DNA from: an uncultured Oscillospiraceae bacterium
Lineage (GTDB): Bacteria; Bacillota; Clostridia; UBA1212; SIG427
Direction of reading: 5' to 3'
Assembly: GCA_902465325.1 (NCBI GenBank)
Contig: CABQMV010000049.1
Span: 1-13,541 of the forward strand
DNA: 13,541 nt
Part shown: positions 6,191-12,719 of the stretch, piece after piece
How positions within the stretch are numbered: position 1 is the first letter of the stretch
Layout of the letters: every line of letters starts with the position of its first letter
Position numbers and translations under genes: made by a program
The notes under the pieces: model-generated
What the model was told of the DNA's origin: nothing
Database searches by the model: none
What the model saw: only the letters and a program-made list of their open reading frames with translations

Positions 6191-6949
6191 ATGTCTGTTG
6201 CAATTGTCACAGGTGCTTCCGCCGGACTGGGCGTTGAATTTGTCAAAAAGCTGAGAGATATTTATCCGGAAATTGATGAATACTGGCTGATTGCCCGCAG
6301 AACGGATCGGCTCAATACCCTGAAGGACCTTTTTTCAGAGAAAAGCATCACTGCTTTGGGATTTGACCTTACACAGGAAAGTATCTATCAGGAATTAGAG
6401 GCAATTTTGAAAACCAAACAGCCTCAGGTCAAACTGTTAATTAACAACGCAGGCTTCGGCAAGCTCTGTGACTTTGCATCGGCCCCGTACCGTGAACAAA
6501 TGCTTCAGTGTGATCTGAATGTAAGAGCGGCAACGGTACTGACAAATCTTGTACTGCCCTATATGGGCAGAGGATCTGCCGTTATTAACGTCTGCTCAAT
6601 CGCGGCTTTTGTCCCAACGCCCAACATGGCAGTCTACTGCTCCACAAAAGCATATATATACAGTTTTTCCAAAGCTCTGCGCTACGAGCTAAAGGACAGA
6701 GGAATCCATGTATTGGCAGTCTGCCCCGGACCAATGGCTACTGAATTCTTAGAGGTTGCCCATATCACCGGCCGCTCAAAGACCTTTGCGGTACTTCCCT
6801 ACTGCAAGGCAGAAACCGTAGCTGCCAAAGCATTGAAGGCTGCCAAACGGGGCCGTGGTATTTATACAAATAAGTTTCTGTACAAATTTTACAGAGTCTT
6901 GGCTAAAGGAATTCCCCACGAGTGGCTTATACATTTTACAAAAACCTGA
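6191..6949 (+). CDS. SDR-family NADP(H)-dependent oxidoreductase
   Basis: A 252-residue classical short-chain dehydrogenase/reductase. The visible motifs are the Rossmann cofactor loop TGASAGLG (7-14), NNAG (85-88), N110, and the catalytic Ser136, Tyr149 and Lys153 (Y-C-S-T-K). Two arginines after the second beta strand (R36-R37) favour NADP(H) over NAD(H). The overall pattern resembles the DltE/YqjQ-like group of uncharacterised SDRs; the substrate cannot be predicted. The gene lies 14 nt after the S component and has its own GAGGAG (6177-6182) 8 nt before the ATG, so it is probably co-transcribed with coaX. Whether it shares a pathway with pantothenate is unknown. No clear terminator follows. 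Confidence 0.88.
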   Translation: MSVAIVTGASAGLGVEFVKKLRDIYPEIDEYWLIARRTDRLNTLKDLFSEKSITALGFDLTQESIYQELEAILKTKQPQVKLLINNAGFGKLCDFASAPYREQMLQCDLNVRAATVLTNLVLPYMGRGSAVINVCSIAAFVPTPNMAVYCSTKAYIYSFSKALRYELKDRGIHVLAVCPGPMATEFLEVAHITGRSKTFAVLPYCKAETVAAKALKAAKRGRGIYTNKFLYKFYRVLAKGIPHEWLIHFTKT

Positions 6950-6968
6950 GCGAGAGGATAAATACCCA

Positions 6969-6997
6969 TAGATTTTTTATATAAGGCATGGTATAAT
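6969..6997 (+). promoter_or_regulatory. Extended -10 promoter for the nucleotidyltransferase-racemase pair
   Basis: A perfect TATAAT (6992-6997) is preceded by TG-N (6989-6991), the extended -10 motif. The -35 region is poor (TAGATT, 6969-6974, 17 nt away). The predicted start is near 7004, almost on the ribosome binding site AAGGAGA (7006-7012), so the leader would be only about 17 nt. Confidence 0.65.
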
Positions 6998-7020
6998 TTT
7001 TTTATAAGGAGAGTGCCTCT

Positions 7021-7761
7021 ATGAAAGCAATTATTTTGGCGGCGGGCTTCGGCAGAAGACTTCAGCCCATTACCAATACAATACCCAAATCAATGGTTCC
7101 TATCAGGGGAACGCCATTAATTCTCCGCTCCATGGAAAAGATAGCAGCGCTTGGCATTTCTGAGTTTGTGATCGTCACAGGACATATGGCTTCCTATATC
7201 CAGAACATCCTTGGACACACCTATCAGGGAATTCCTATTCACTATATTGAAAACAGCTGCTATGAGACTACCAATAATATCTACTCCCTCTGGATGGCTG
7301 CCAAGTATGTAAGGGATTCAGCCTATCTTTTTGAGTGTGACCTTTTATACTCCAAACAGCTGCTGCAGAAGCTTTCCACCTCTGCTGCGGACTGCAGCAT
7401 TGTTACCTCCGTGTTTAATCCTGAAACAATGGACGGATCTGTAATCCAGGTAGACGCAGAGGATAACGCCGTGGATCTATATCTGAAAAAAGAGCAGACT
7501 TTAGGCTTTGATTATTCTGATAAACGCAAAACCGTAAACATTTATAAATTTTCTGCTGATTTTTGGCAGAATGCTGTTGTCCCTGCACTGAACCGCGAAA
7601 TTAACGGCGGGAACACACAGAGCTATTACGAATTGATTTTAAAAGAAATTATGCACAGGAAGCATTGGCAGATAAAGTCTGTGAATGTTCCGGAGGCTGA
7701 CTGGTGTGAAATTGACGATGCAGAAGATTTAAAACGTGCAGAAGGAAGCGATTTGTTGTGA
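7021..7761 (+). CDS. LicC/PntC-like nucleotidyltransferase (probable CTP:phospho-alcohol cytidylyltransferase)
   Basis: A 246-residue GT-A-fold nucleotidyltransferase. The N-terminal nucleotide-binding signature AAGFGRRLQP (7-16) with Lys23 is complete. The metal aspartates expected are D107 (FECDLLY) and the D232/D233 pair (CEIDDAEDL). The block YETTNNIYSLW (81-91) and the C-terminal EIDDAEDL match the pattern of choline-phosphate cytidylyltransferase LicC and 2-aminoethylphosphonate cytidylyltransferase PntC rather than sugar-1-phosphate thymidylyltransferases. It would activate a phosphorylated or phosphonate small molecule as its CDP/CMP derivative, perhaps for decorating a surface polymer; this is inference. 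No LicA kinase, LicD transferase or PEP mutase lies in the window. AAGGAGA lies 8 nt before the ATG. The stop overlaps the start of the following racemase-family gene by 4 nt. Confidence 0.85.
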   Translation: MKAIILAAGFGRRLQPITNTIPKSMVPIRGTPLILRSMEKIAALGISEFVIVTGHMASYIQNILGHTYQGIPIHYIENSCYETTNNIYSLWMAAKYVRDSAYLFECDLLYSKQLLQKLSTSAADCSIVTSVFNPETMDGSVIQVDAEDNAVDLYLKKEQTLGFDYSDKRKTVNIYKFSADFWQNAVVPALNREINGGNTQSYYELILKEIMHRKHWQIKSVNVPEADWCEIDDAEDLKRAEGSDLL

Positions 7762-8483
7762 GCAGAAGTAAATATGATAAAATGGTTATTGGCGTTGTGG
7801 GCGGTATGGGATCTTATGCAACCCTGCATTTTTTTCAGGAACTGCTGGGGGCAATCCCTGCGGAGAAAGAATGGGACCGGCCCAGGATCATCATTGATAA
7901 CCGCTGCACTATGCCAAGCCGCGTCAGAGCCATTATTTATGAGGAGGAGCGGCCTCTGCTGGTAAAGCTTCTGGCAGATTCCATAAGAAGCCTTCTGAAT
8001 GCAGGAGCTACGCATATTGTCTTGGCTTGCAATACCTCCCATATATTTTTGGAAGAAGTGTATGAGCTTGTACCGGAAGCCAAAGACCGGGTTTTGAATA
8101 TCATTATAGCAGTAACCAAAGCCATGAAGGCCGCCGGAGTAAAAAAAGCCGGCTTTGTCGCTACAGAAGGTACCATTTTATCGGGCATATTTGAAACAAC
8201 CTGCGATCTGTACGGCATTACTCTAACACCCCCATCGGAAGATGATTTTATTGAATTGAGAAATCAGATTGAAGCGGTAAAACACAATGAAATTTCCCAA
8301 GATATCTGCCAGCGCTTTGCTGCCATGCTGTATAAACAAGCCCAGGCAGCCCATAGCCAAGAAATTATTCTGGGCTGTACGGAATTTCCCTGTATCTATA
8401 AAAAAGCGCTGCCCTTGCTGAAGGACAGCGGACTGCGGATATGGGATCCACTGCAGGAAGCCATTCACATCCTTACTATGTAA
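7758..8483 (+). CDS. Aspartate/glutamate racemase family protein
   Basis: A 241-residue cytoplasmic protein of the cofactor-independent Asp/Glu racemase family. The N-terminal GVVGGMGSYAT (12-22) corresponds to the usual GxxGGMGPxAT. Both catalytic cysteines expected for the two-base mechanism are present: C91 (ACNTSH) and C207 (GCTEF). Activity as a racemase is therefore plausible; the amino acid cannot be read from the sequence. It begins at GTG 7758, overlapping the preceding stop as GTGA, with a weak GAAGGA 11 nt upstream, so it is very likely translated by coupling to the nucleotidyltransferase. Its 3' end overlaps the convergent esterase gene by 8 nt. The product differs from the essential MurI glutamate racemase type and could supply a D-amino acid for a special product. 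Confidence 0.88.
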   Translation: MSRSKYDKMVIGVVGGMGSYATLHFFQELLGAIPAEKEWDRPRIIIDNRCTMPSRVRAIIYEEERPLLVKLLADSIRSLLNAGATHIVLACNTSHIFLEEVYELVPEAKDRVLNIIIAVTKAMKAAGVKKAGFVATEGTILSGIFETTCDLYGITLTPPSEDDFIELRNQIEAVKHNEISQDICQRFAAMLYKQAQAAHSQEIILGCTEFPCIYKKALPLLKDSGLRIWDPLQEAIHILTM

Positions 8484-9915
8484 GGGCAGGAGGCATCCAT
8501 ACTTCAGGAATCTCACCGATTTCTTCCGATTCTCTCCAGGTATCCTTATAATCATCTATTTTAAGGGGACCAAAGCAGGGCACCGGATTTTTATGTTCAT
8601 CTGTTATATTACAATCTGGATTACAGCCGTATCCATAATAAAGAGAATAGCCGCTTAGCTCTTCAGGAGACATGCGAAAACGGATATGTATTGTATTCCC
8701 CTGTGTAAAAGCATCATAGGGCTGTCTCCAGACCTGAGGCTGATCCGGTTCTGTGGCCAGTACAAAGCCCATGGCTCTTGGCTCTGCCCACAGCTTCCCA
8801 TGAGCGTTCCGGATTTCTATCTGCATTTCCGTATAATTGGGGTATACGGGAACCGGATTCAAAGAAATCCGACCCAGCTTCATCCCCGGAAGTACGCCGG
8901 CGAGACCGGCTTCTCCCGGTGCCAGTAAATTCAGCATAGCCTCTGCGGCCTTTTCCCCTAAATTCCACTGACAGGAACTGGAAAGGTGTATTTGATCGTC
9001 TGTCCTGTAGGTTACAGAAGCCAACGTATCTACACCTGGCAGCTTCTCTCCGATTTCCATCTGCTGACGGCGTATAGAAGTCCAGCAGCGGTCATGCTCT
9101 TCCCCCTGCTGATTAAATTCATCTGTCCACCGTCCTATCTGAACCTGGACAATGGGAAGAATCCTTCCCTCTGGAAGAAGGCCGCTCATATCGGCTCTCA
9201 TACTTTTAAACAGTCGAATACAGCGTTCTGTATAATACTGCTCGCGAAAGTTCTCTCCGTCACTGCAGCCCTGGTACCAAAAAATTCCCCGCACATGGCT
9301 TCCGTTGACCTGGAAACGGCGATACATAGCACCGTATAGACTGAAATCTCCGCCGCTCTCTTTTGTATCCGGCGTCCAGTGTTCCTGTATGGTCCCTCCG
9401 TGGGCGCAGGGAATGAGTCCCTGGGGTACATGCGTATAGGAATACATCCTGCAGGCAAAGGCAAGCCCTGGTCCTGCCCCAACTCCTTTGGGCTGATCCA
9501 GAGCATGATAAATTTCGGTATGTACCCGATCCCGGGCTCTGCCAGTATGATGCAGTGGATTCCTAGCCGGCCGCCATTGGTCATTCATATAAAAGGCCCG
9601 AATGTTTGGATTGTCCCGGTAGGCATAATCCTGATCTGTCAGAATGCCGTTTCCCTCCATGTTGGACTGTCCCGCCAGAATCCAGAGATCTCCTACATAA
9701 ATATCCCGAAAAACAGTATGGTTTATCCTGACAGTATAGGGGCCCCCGACCGGTATCCCTGTAAGAATTCCTTCCAAACAGTCAATTTCTACAGGATTAT
9801 CATGTTCATCATAGCATTCCAATTTTGTTATCAGTTCATCTAACTGAACAGATACTCGGCAGCGGTTGTTATCATCCCGCTGCATCACCATTCCGTCTGT
9901 TATTCCGTATATCAT
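8476..9915 (-). CDS. Sialate O-acetylesterase-like (SASA/DUF303) hydrolase, cytosolic
   Basis: A 479-residue SGNH-type esterase of the SASA family, which removes acetyl (or similar acyl) groups from carbohydrates such as O-acetyl sialic acid. The nucleophile is Ser84 in AGQSNMEG (81-88). The block HGG (172-174) and WYQGCSD (213-219; the family usually has WYQGESN) follow, and the Asp-His pair is D307-x-x-H310 (DDQIHLS). The C-terminal part (about 335-465) looks like an accessory beta domain. There is no signal peptide, so it acts in the cytoplasm. The ATG overlaps the stop of the ABC ATPase gene as ATGA, with AGAGGT about 7 nt before it, so it is translationally coupled to the importer. This context suggests that it de-esterifies whatever the importer brings in; that is inference. 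Confidence 0.88.
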   Translation of the reverse strand: MIYGITDGMVMQRDDNNRCRVSVQLDELITKLECYDEHDNPVEIDCLEGILTGIPVGGPYTVRINHTVFRDIYVGDLWILAGQSNMEGNGILTDQDYAYRDNPNIRAFYMNDQWRPARNPLHHTGRARDRVHTEIYHALDQPKGVGAGPGLAFACRMYSYTHVPQGLIPCAHGGTIQEHWTPDTKESGGDFSLYGAMYRRFQVNGSHVRGIFWYQGCSDGENFREQYYTERCIRLFKSMRADMSGLLPEGRILPIVQVQIGRWTDEFNQQGEEHDRCWTSIRRQQMEIGEKLPGVDTLASVTYRTDDQIHLSSSCQWNLGEKAAEAMLNLLAPGEAGLAGVLPGMKLGRISLNPVPVYPNYTEMQIEIRNAHGKLWAEPRAMGFVLATEPDQPQVWRQPYDAFTQGNTIHIRFRMSPEELSGYSLYYGYGCNPDCNITDEHKNPVPCFGPLKIDDYKDTWRESEEIGEIPEVWMPPALT

Positions 9916-10676
9916 TCAAAATACCTCTGTAAAAATATTTTTGTTCTTTGATTCCTGGGATTGCCGAAAACCTGCTCCGGCGTCCCTTCCTCTGCAATTA
10001 ATCCTTCATCCATAAAAATCACTTTGTCCGCTACATCCCGGGCGAAAGCCATTTCATGAGTCACCACCACCATTGTACTGTCAGAGGATTTCAAGCCTCT
10101 GATCACCTTCAGTACCTCACCGGTAAGCTCCGGATCCAAGGCAGAAGTAGGCTCGTCAAAGCAAAGTATCATGGGATTAAGCGCCAGGGCTCTAGCAATA
10201 GCGACTCTCTGCTGCTGGCCCCCGGAAAGCTCACAGGGGTAGCTGGATAGCTTATCTTCCAGTCCTACCCTTTGTATCAATGCCATGGCTTTTTGCCGTA
10301 TTTCCTCTGCCGTCATGGTTTTCTGCTCCTTATTTAAAAGCTCCATAGCCAGAGTTACATTCTTTAACACATTATACTGGGGAAACAAATGAAACGACTG
10401 AAAAACCAGGCCAAATTGAAGCTGCTTAGCTCTCCTATCCCGACGGTTCTCCTTTTTTTTACAGGCCGCATCAAAGACCAGTTCGCCGTTTACAGAAACC
10501 GTTCCCCTGTCCGCCCTCTCTAAAAAATTCATACACCGAAGCAAAGTTGTTTTTCCGCTGCCAGAAGAGCCAATAATAGCCAGAACCTCTCCTTTTTCCA
10601 TGGAGAAACTTACTCCCTTTAATACTTCGGTCTTTCCAAAATTTTTATATAGATTTTTCACTTCCAGTATAGCCAT
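9912..10676 (-). CDS. Polar amino acid-type ABC transporter ATP-binding protein (GlnQ-like)
   Basis: The 254-residue ATPase of an amino-acid importer. It shows Walker A G36-SSGSGK-T-T44, Q-loop Q93, the signature LSGGQQQR (150-157), Walker B LCFDEP (171-176; catalytic E175), D-loop SALD and the H-loop His207 (VTHEM). Residue spacing and length match the HisP/GlnQ subfamily. A GGGGTGA ribosome binding site overlapping the permease stop lies close to the ATG, 4 nt after that stop. It energises the adjacent permease. The last bases overlap the esterase start. Confidence 0.95.
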   Translation of the reverse strand: MAILEVKNLYKNFGKTEVLKGVSFSMEKGEVLAIIGSSGSGKTTLLRCMNFLERADRGTVSVNGELVFDAACKKKENRRDRRAKQLQFGLVFQSFHLFPQYNVLKNVTLAMELLNKEQKTMTAEEIRQKAMALIQRVGLEDKLSSYPCELSGGQQQRVAIARALALNPMILCFDEPTSALDPELTGEVLKVIRGLKSSDSTMVVVTHEMAFARDVADKVIFMDEGLIAEEGTPEQVFGNPRNQRTKIFLQRYFE

Positions 10677-10680
10677 CTTC

Positions 10681-11337
10681 TCACCCCCTGTAATAATTTA
10701 GTTTCTTTTCCAGAAAACCGAACAGCAGTGTCAGCAGCCCATTAAAGAGAAGGAAAAATACACCCGTGTAAAAGAGCGGCCAGATAATTCCCTTTGTAGC
10801 CAGGGTTTCCGCATGACGCAAAATTTCAATAACACTGATTACTCTTGCAAGAGAAGTATCCTTGACCAAAGTAATAATTTCATTACTCATAGGAGGTAAA
10901 ATTCGTTTAACAACCTGAAAAAAGATAATTTTAGAGAAGACCTGGGACTTTGTCATTCCCAATACCTGTCCAGCCTCATATTGCCCCCGTGGAATCCCCT
11001 CAATTCCTCCCCGGTAAATTTCAGAAAAATACGCCGCATAATTAATAACAAAAGCAATACAGGCAGCCGTCATTCTGTTTTTCATAGGGTAATCCAGCAA
11101 CAGTCCCGGAACATAAAAAACAATGAACAGCTGCAGCATTAAAGGGGTTCCTCGTATAATCCATATAAAAGCCCTGGTAGGCCACCGGATTGCCCGAAAA
11201 CGGGACATAGAACCGAACGTGATGAGAAGCCCTAAAGGCAGCGCTGCCGCCAGCGTTACAAGAAACAGAAAACAGTTCTCGCCAAAGCCCTCCGACAAAT
11301 ATTTCGTGGTCTCCCAGAAAGTCATGTTACTTAGCAT
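10681..11337 (-). CDS. Polar amino acid-type ABC transporter permease (HisM/GlnP-like)
   Basis: The 218-residue membrane subunit of the importer with about five transmembrane segments. Family marks are RGTPLMLQL (62-70) and the EAA loop that docks the ATPase, beginning EAGQVLGMTKSQ (121-132) and ending ILPP (146-149). The ribosome binding site AGGAAGGA lies about 5 nt before the ATG. A single permease is encoded, so it probably acts as a homodimer. It is preceded by a strong hairpin that separates it from the binding-protein gene. Confidence 0.93.
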   Translation of the reverse strand: MLSNMTFWETTKYLSEGFGENCFLFLVTLAAALPLGLLITFGSMSRFRAIRWPTRAFIWIIRGTPLMLQLFIVFYVPGLLLDYPMKNRMTAACIAFVINYAAYFSEIYRGGIEGIPRGQYEAGQVLGMTKSQVFSKIIFFQVVKRILPPMSNEIITLVKDTSLARVISVIEILRHAETLATKGIIWPLFYTGVFFLLFNGLLTLLFGFLEKKLNYYRG

Positions 11338-11357
11338 AATATCCTTCCTATGTGAAG

Positions 11358-11396
11358 AAAATACCGGCGACAGGCCTTATCTGCCGCCGGTATTTC
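11358..11396 (-). terminator. Intercistronic hairpin between binding protein and permease genes
   Basis: The arms AAATACCGGCG (11359-11369) and its complement (11385-11395) pair perfectly. A further 3-bp inner helix (11371-11373 with 11381-11383) closes a 7-nt loop. Read on the minus strand the stem is GC-rich and its 3' arm ends in TATTTTCTT, so it can act as a partial terminator or as a 3' protecting structure that raises binding-protein over permease expression. The permease ribosome binding site begins about 10 nt after it, so complete termination is unlikely. Confidence 0.75.
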
Positions 11397-11420
11397 TTAT
11401 TGTTATTTGTACCGTTGCCG

Positions 11421-12263
11421 TTATTTTACTAACAAAAGATCCTGCAGCTTATATTTGGCCGCAATCTCATTCAAGGTTCCGTCTGAAGCCAGCTCGGACA
11501 TAGCAGTATTTACCTTCTCTACGGCATCAGATCCTTTACGGAAGGCAATTCCGTATTCCTCCGGATTAAATTCCAGAGACTGAACTGTGGTCAGATCCGC
11601 ATAATCCGTTCCCTGGCCAATGGAGCCAATAGACATAACATAGTCAATAATACCAAGATCTGCTGTACCGGAAAGAACCTCCATCAATACATTTGCCTGT
11701 GCCTGTACTGCTGTAAAATTCGCACCGGAGAAAATTTCGTTTGTGCTGGCAACAATTTCTCCTGCACTTCCGTTTTCTGCCACTGCTATAGCTCCGTTTA
11801 TGGTCAGTGCGTCCGTATACTTATCTACATTTTCGGCCTTGACAACTACGACCTGCTTGTTAGCCATATAAGGATTGGAAATTTCCAATTTTTCCTTAAG
11901 CTCATCTGTGATTGTCATACCATTCCAAATACAGTCAATCGCTTTAGAATCAAGCTCCGTTACTTTAGCATTCCAGTCAATTACCTGAAATTTCACAGAA
12001 ACACCTAATTTTTCACCTACTGCCCGGGCAAATTCGGTTTCAAAGCCAGTAAGCTCCCCCTTATCATCTTCGTAATTCATAGGAGCAAACAGTGTAATAC
12101 CAACGATCAATTCTCCCTTATTCTTTATGTATTCCCAGTCACTATTGCCGACATTCGTCGCCTCAGGTGCTTTGGTTGCGTTGCTTTCCTTATCCTGACT
12201 GCACCCTGCAAAACAACCTAACAGCATTAACACTGAAAAGAATATTGCTACTATCTTTTTCAT
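11421..12263 (-). CDS. ABC transporter substrate-binding lipoprotein, polar amino acid type (family 3)
   Basis: A 280-residue extracellular lipoprotein: basic start MKK, hydrophobic core, lipobox FAGC with Cys21, a short linker, then the SBP_bac_3 domain (about 45-275). Typical blocks are ELIVGITLFAPMNY (51-64), GFETEFARAVGEKLGV and CIWNGMTITDE. The usual arginine that holds the substrate alpha-carboxylate (in MTxTxxR) is replaced by Leu122, while the amino-group aspartate is kept (D206 in GIIDYV). The ligand may thus differ from a plain amino acid. The start at 12263 is chosen because AGGAGG directly abuts the upstream in-frame ATG at 12275 with no spacing, whereas it lies 12 nt from this ATG, and MKK gives a normal signal peptide. 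It is first gene of the importer operon. Confidence 0.9.
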   Translation of the reverse strand: MKKIVAIFFSVLMLLGCFAGCSQDKESNATKAPEATNVGNSDWEYIKNKGELIVGITLFAPMNYEDDKGELTGFETEFARAVGEKLGVSVKFQVIDWNAKVTELDSKAIDCIWNGMTITDELKEKLEISNPYMANKQVVVVKAENVDKYTDALTINGAIAVAENGSAGEIVASTNEIFSGANFTAVQAQANVLMEVLSGTADLGIIDYVMSIGSIGQGTDYADLTTVQSLEFNPEEYGIAFRKGSDAVEKVNTAMSELASDGTLNEIAAKYKLQDLLLVK

Positions 12264-12300
12264 AACAAGTGTCATCCTCCTAATAATTTAATACTCTAAT

Positions 12301-12329
12301 AGTGTAGCACTTCACATTTCTAAAGTCAA
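12301..12329 (-). promoter_or_regulatory. Sigma-A promoter for the ABC importer operon
   Basis: On the minus strand TTGACT (12324-12329) and TACACT (12301-12306) are 17 nt apart. The start would be near 12294, giving a leader of about 31 nt with AGGAGG at its end. It lies between the HIT gene and the binding-protein gene. No terminator is visible after the HIT gene, so readthrough from alaS-HIT is also possible. Confidence 0.75.
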
Positions 12330-12360
12330 TATATAAGCAAGCTTGTTCCCACATTTGCAT

Positions 12361-12705
12361 TTATACAATTTTTTCTCCCATGGGACCGCCTGCCAATATA
12401 TGATAGTGTAGATGGGGAACCGTCTGCTTTGCATCCCTCCCGCAGTTATTGATGACCCGAAACCCGTTTTCTGTTAAGCCTTCTTGCCGGGCAATTTTAG
12501 CAATCGCTAATTGAATTCCTCCCAGAAATGCCTGGTCCTCCTGAGGAAACTCCAATATAGAGGAAAGATGCTTTTTCGCAGCAACTACAATATGAACCGG
12601 CATTTGAGGCTCAATATCCCGAAAAGCAAAACAGAATTCATCCTCATAGACCTGGGTACAGGGAAGTTCTCCTTTTATAATCTTACAAAAAATACAATCA
12701 CTCAT
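12361..12705 (-). CDS. HIT-family (HINT-like) nucleotide hydrolase
   Basis: A 114-residue histidine-triad protein. The active-site motif H98-L-H100-Y-H102 near the C-terminus is complete, with H100 in the nucleophile position. The N-terminal CIFCKIIKGELP, with a C4-x-x-C7 pair, is typical of HINT proteins that bind zinc. Members hydrolyse nucleoside phosphoramidates and aminoacyl-AMP-like compounds in the cytoplasm. It lies 14 nt after the alaS stop with AAGGAG about 8 nt before the ATG, so it is probably co-transcribed with alaS. A HINT that can clear aminoacyl-adenylates next to an aminoacyl-tRNA synthetase makes functional sense, but that link is inference. Confidence 0.93.
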   Translation of the reverse strand: MSDCIFCKIIKGELPCTQVYEDEFCFAFRDIEPQMPVHIVVAAKKHLSSILEFPQEDQAFLGGIQLAIAKIARQEGLTENGFRVINNCGRDAKQTVPHLHYHILAGGPMGEKIV

Positions 12706-12719
12706 AGCTGTTCTCCTTC

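Noticed and set aside
9261..9281. WYQGCSD instead of WYQGESN in the SASA esterase as evidence of inactivation
   Set aside because: The Ser84 nucleophile and the D307/H310 pair are present; this position is not one of the triad residues.
9379..9843. 154-codon plus-strand frame within the SASA esterase gene
   Set aside because: Overlaps a full-length, motif-bearing gene on the other strand; no start signal and no domain.
12261..12275. Upstream ATG (12275) as start of the ABC binding protein
   Set aside because: The AGGAGG directly touches this ATG, leaving no spacing for initiation; the ATG at 12263 gives a standard lipoprotein signal.
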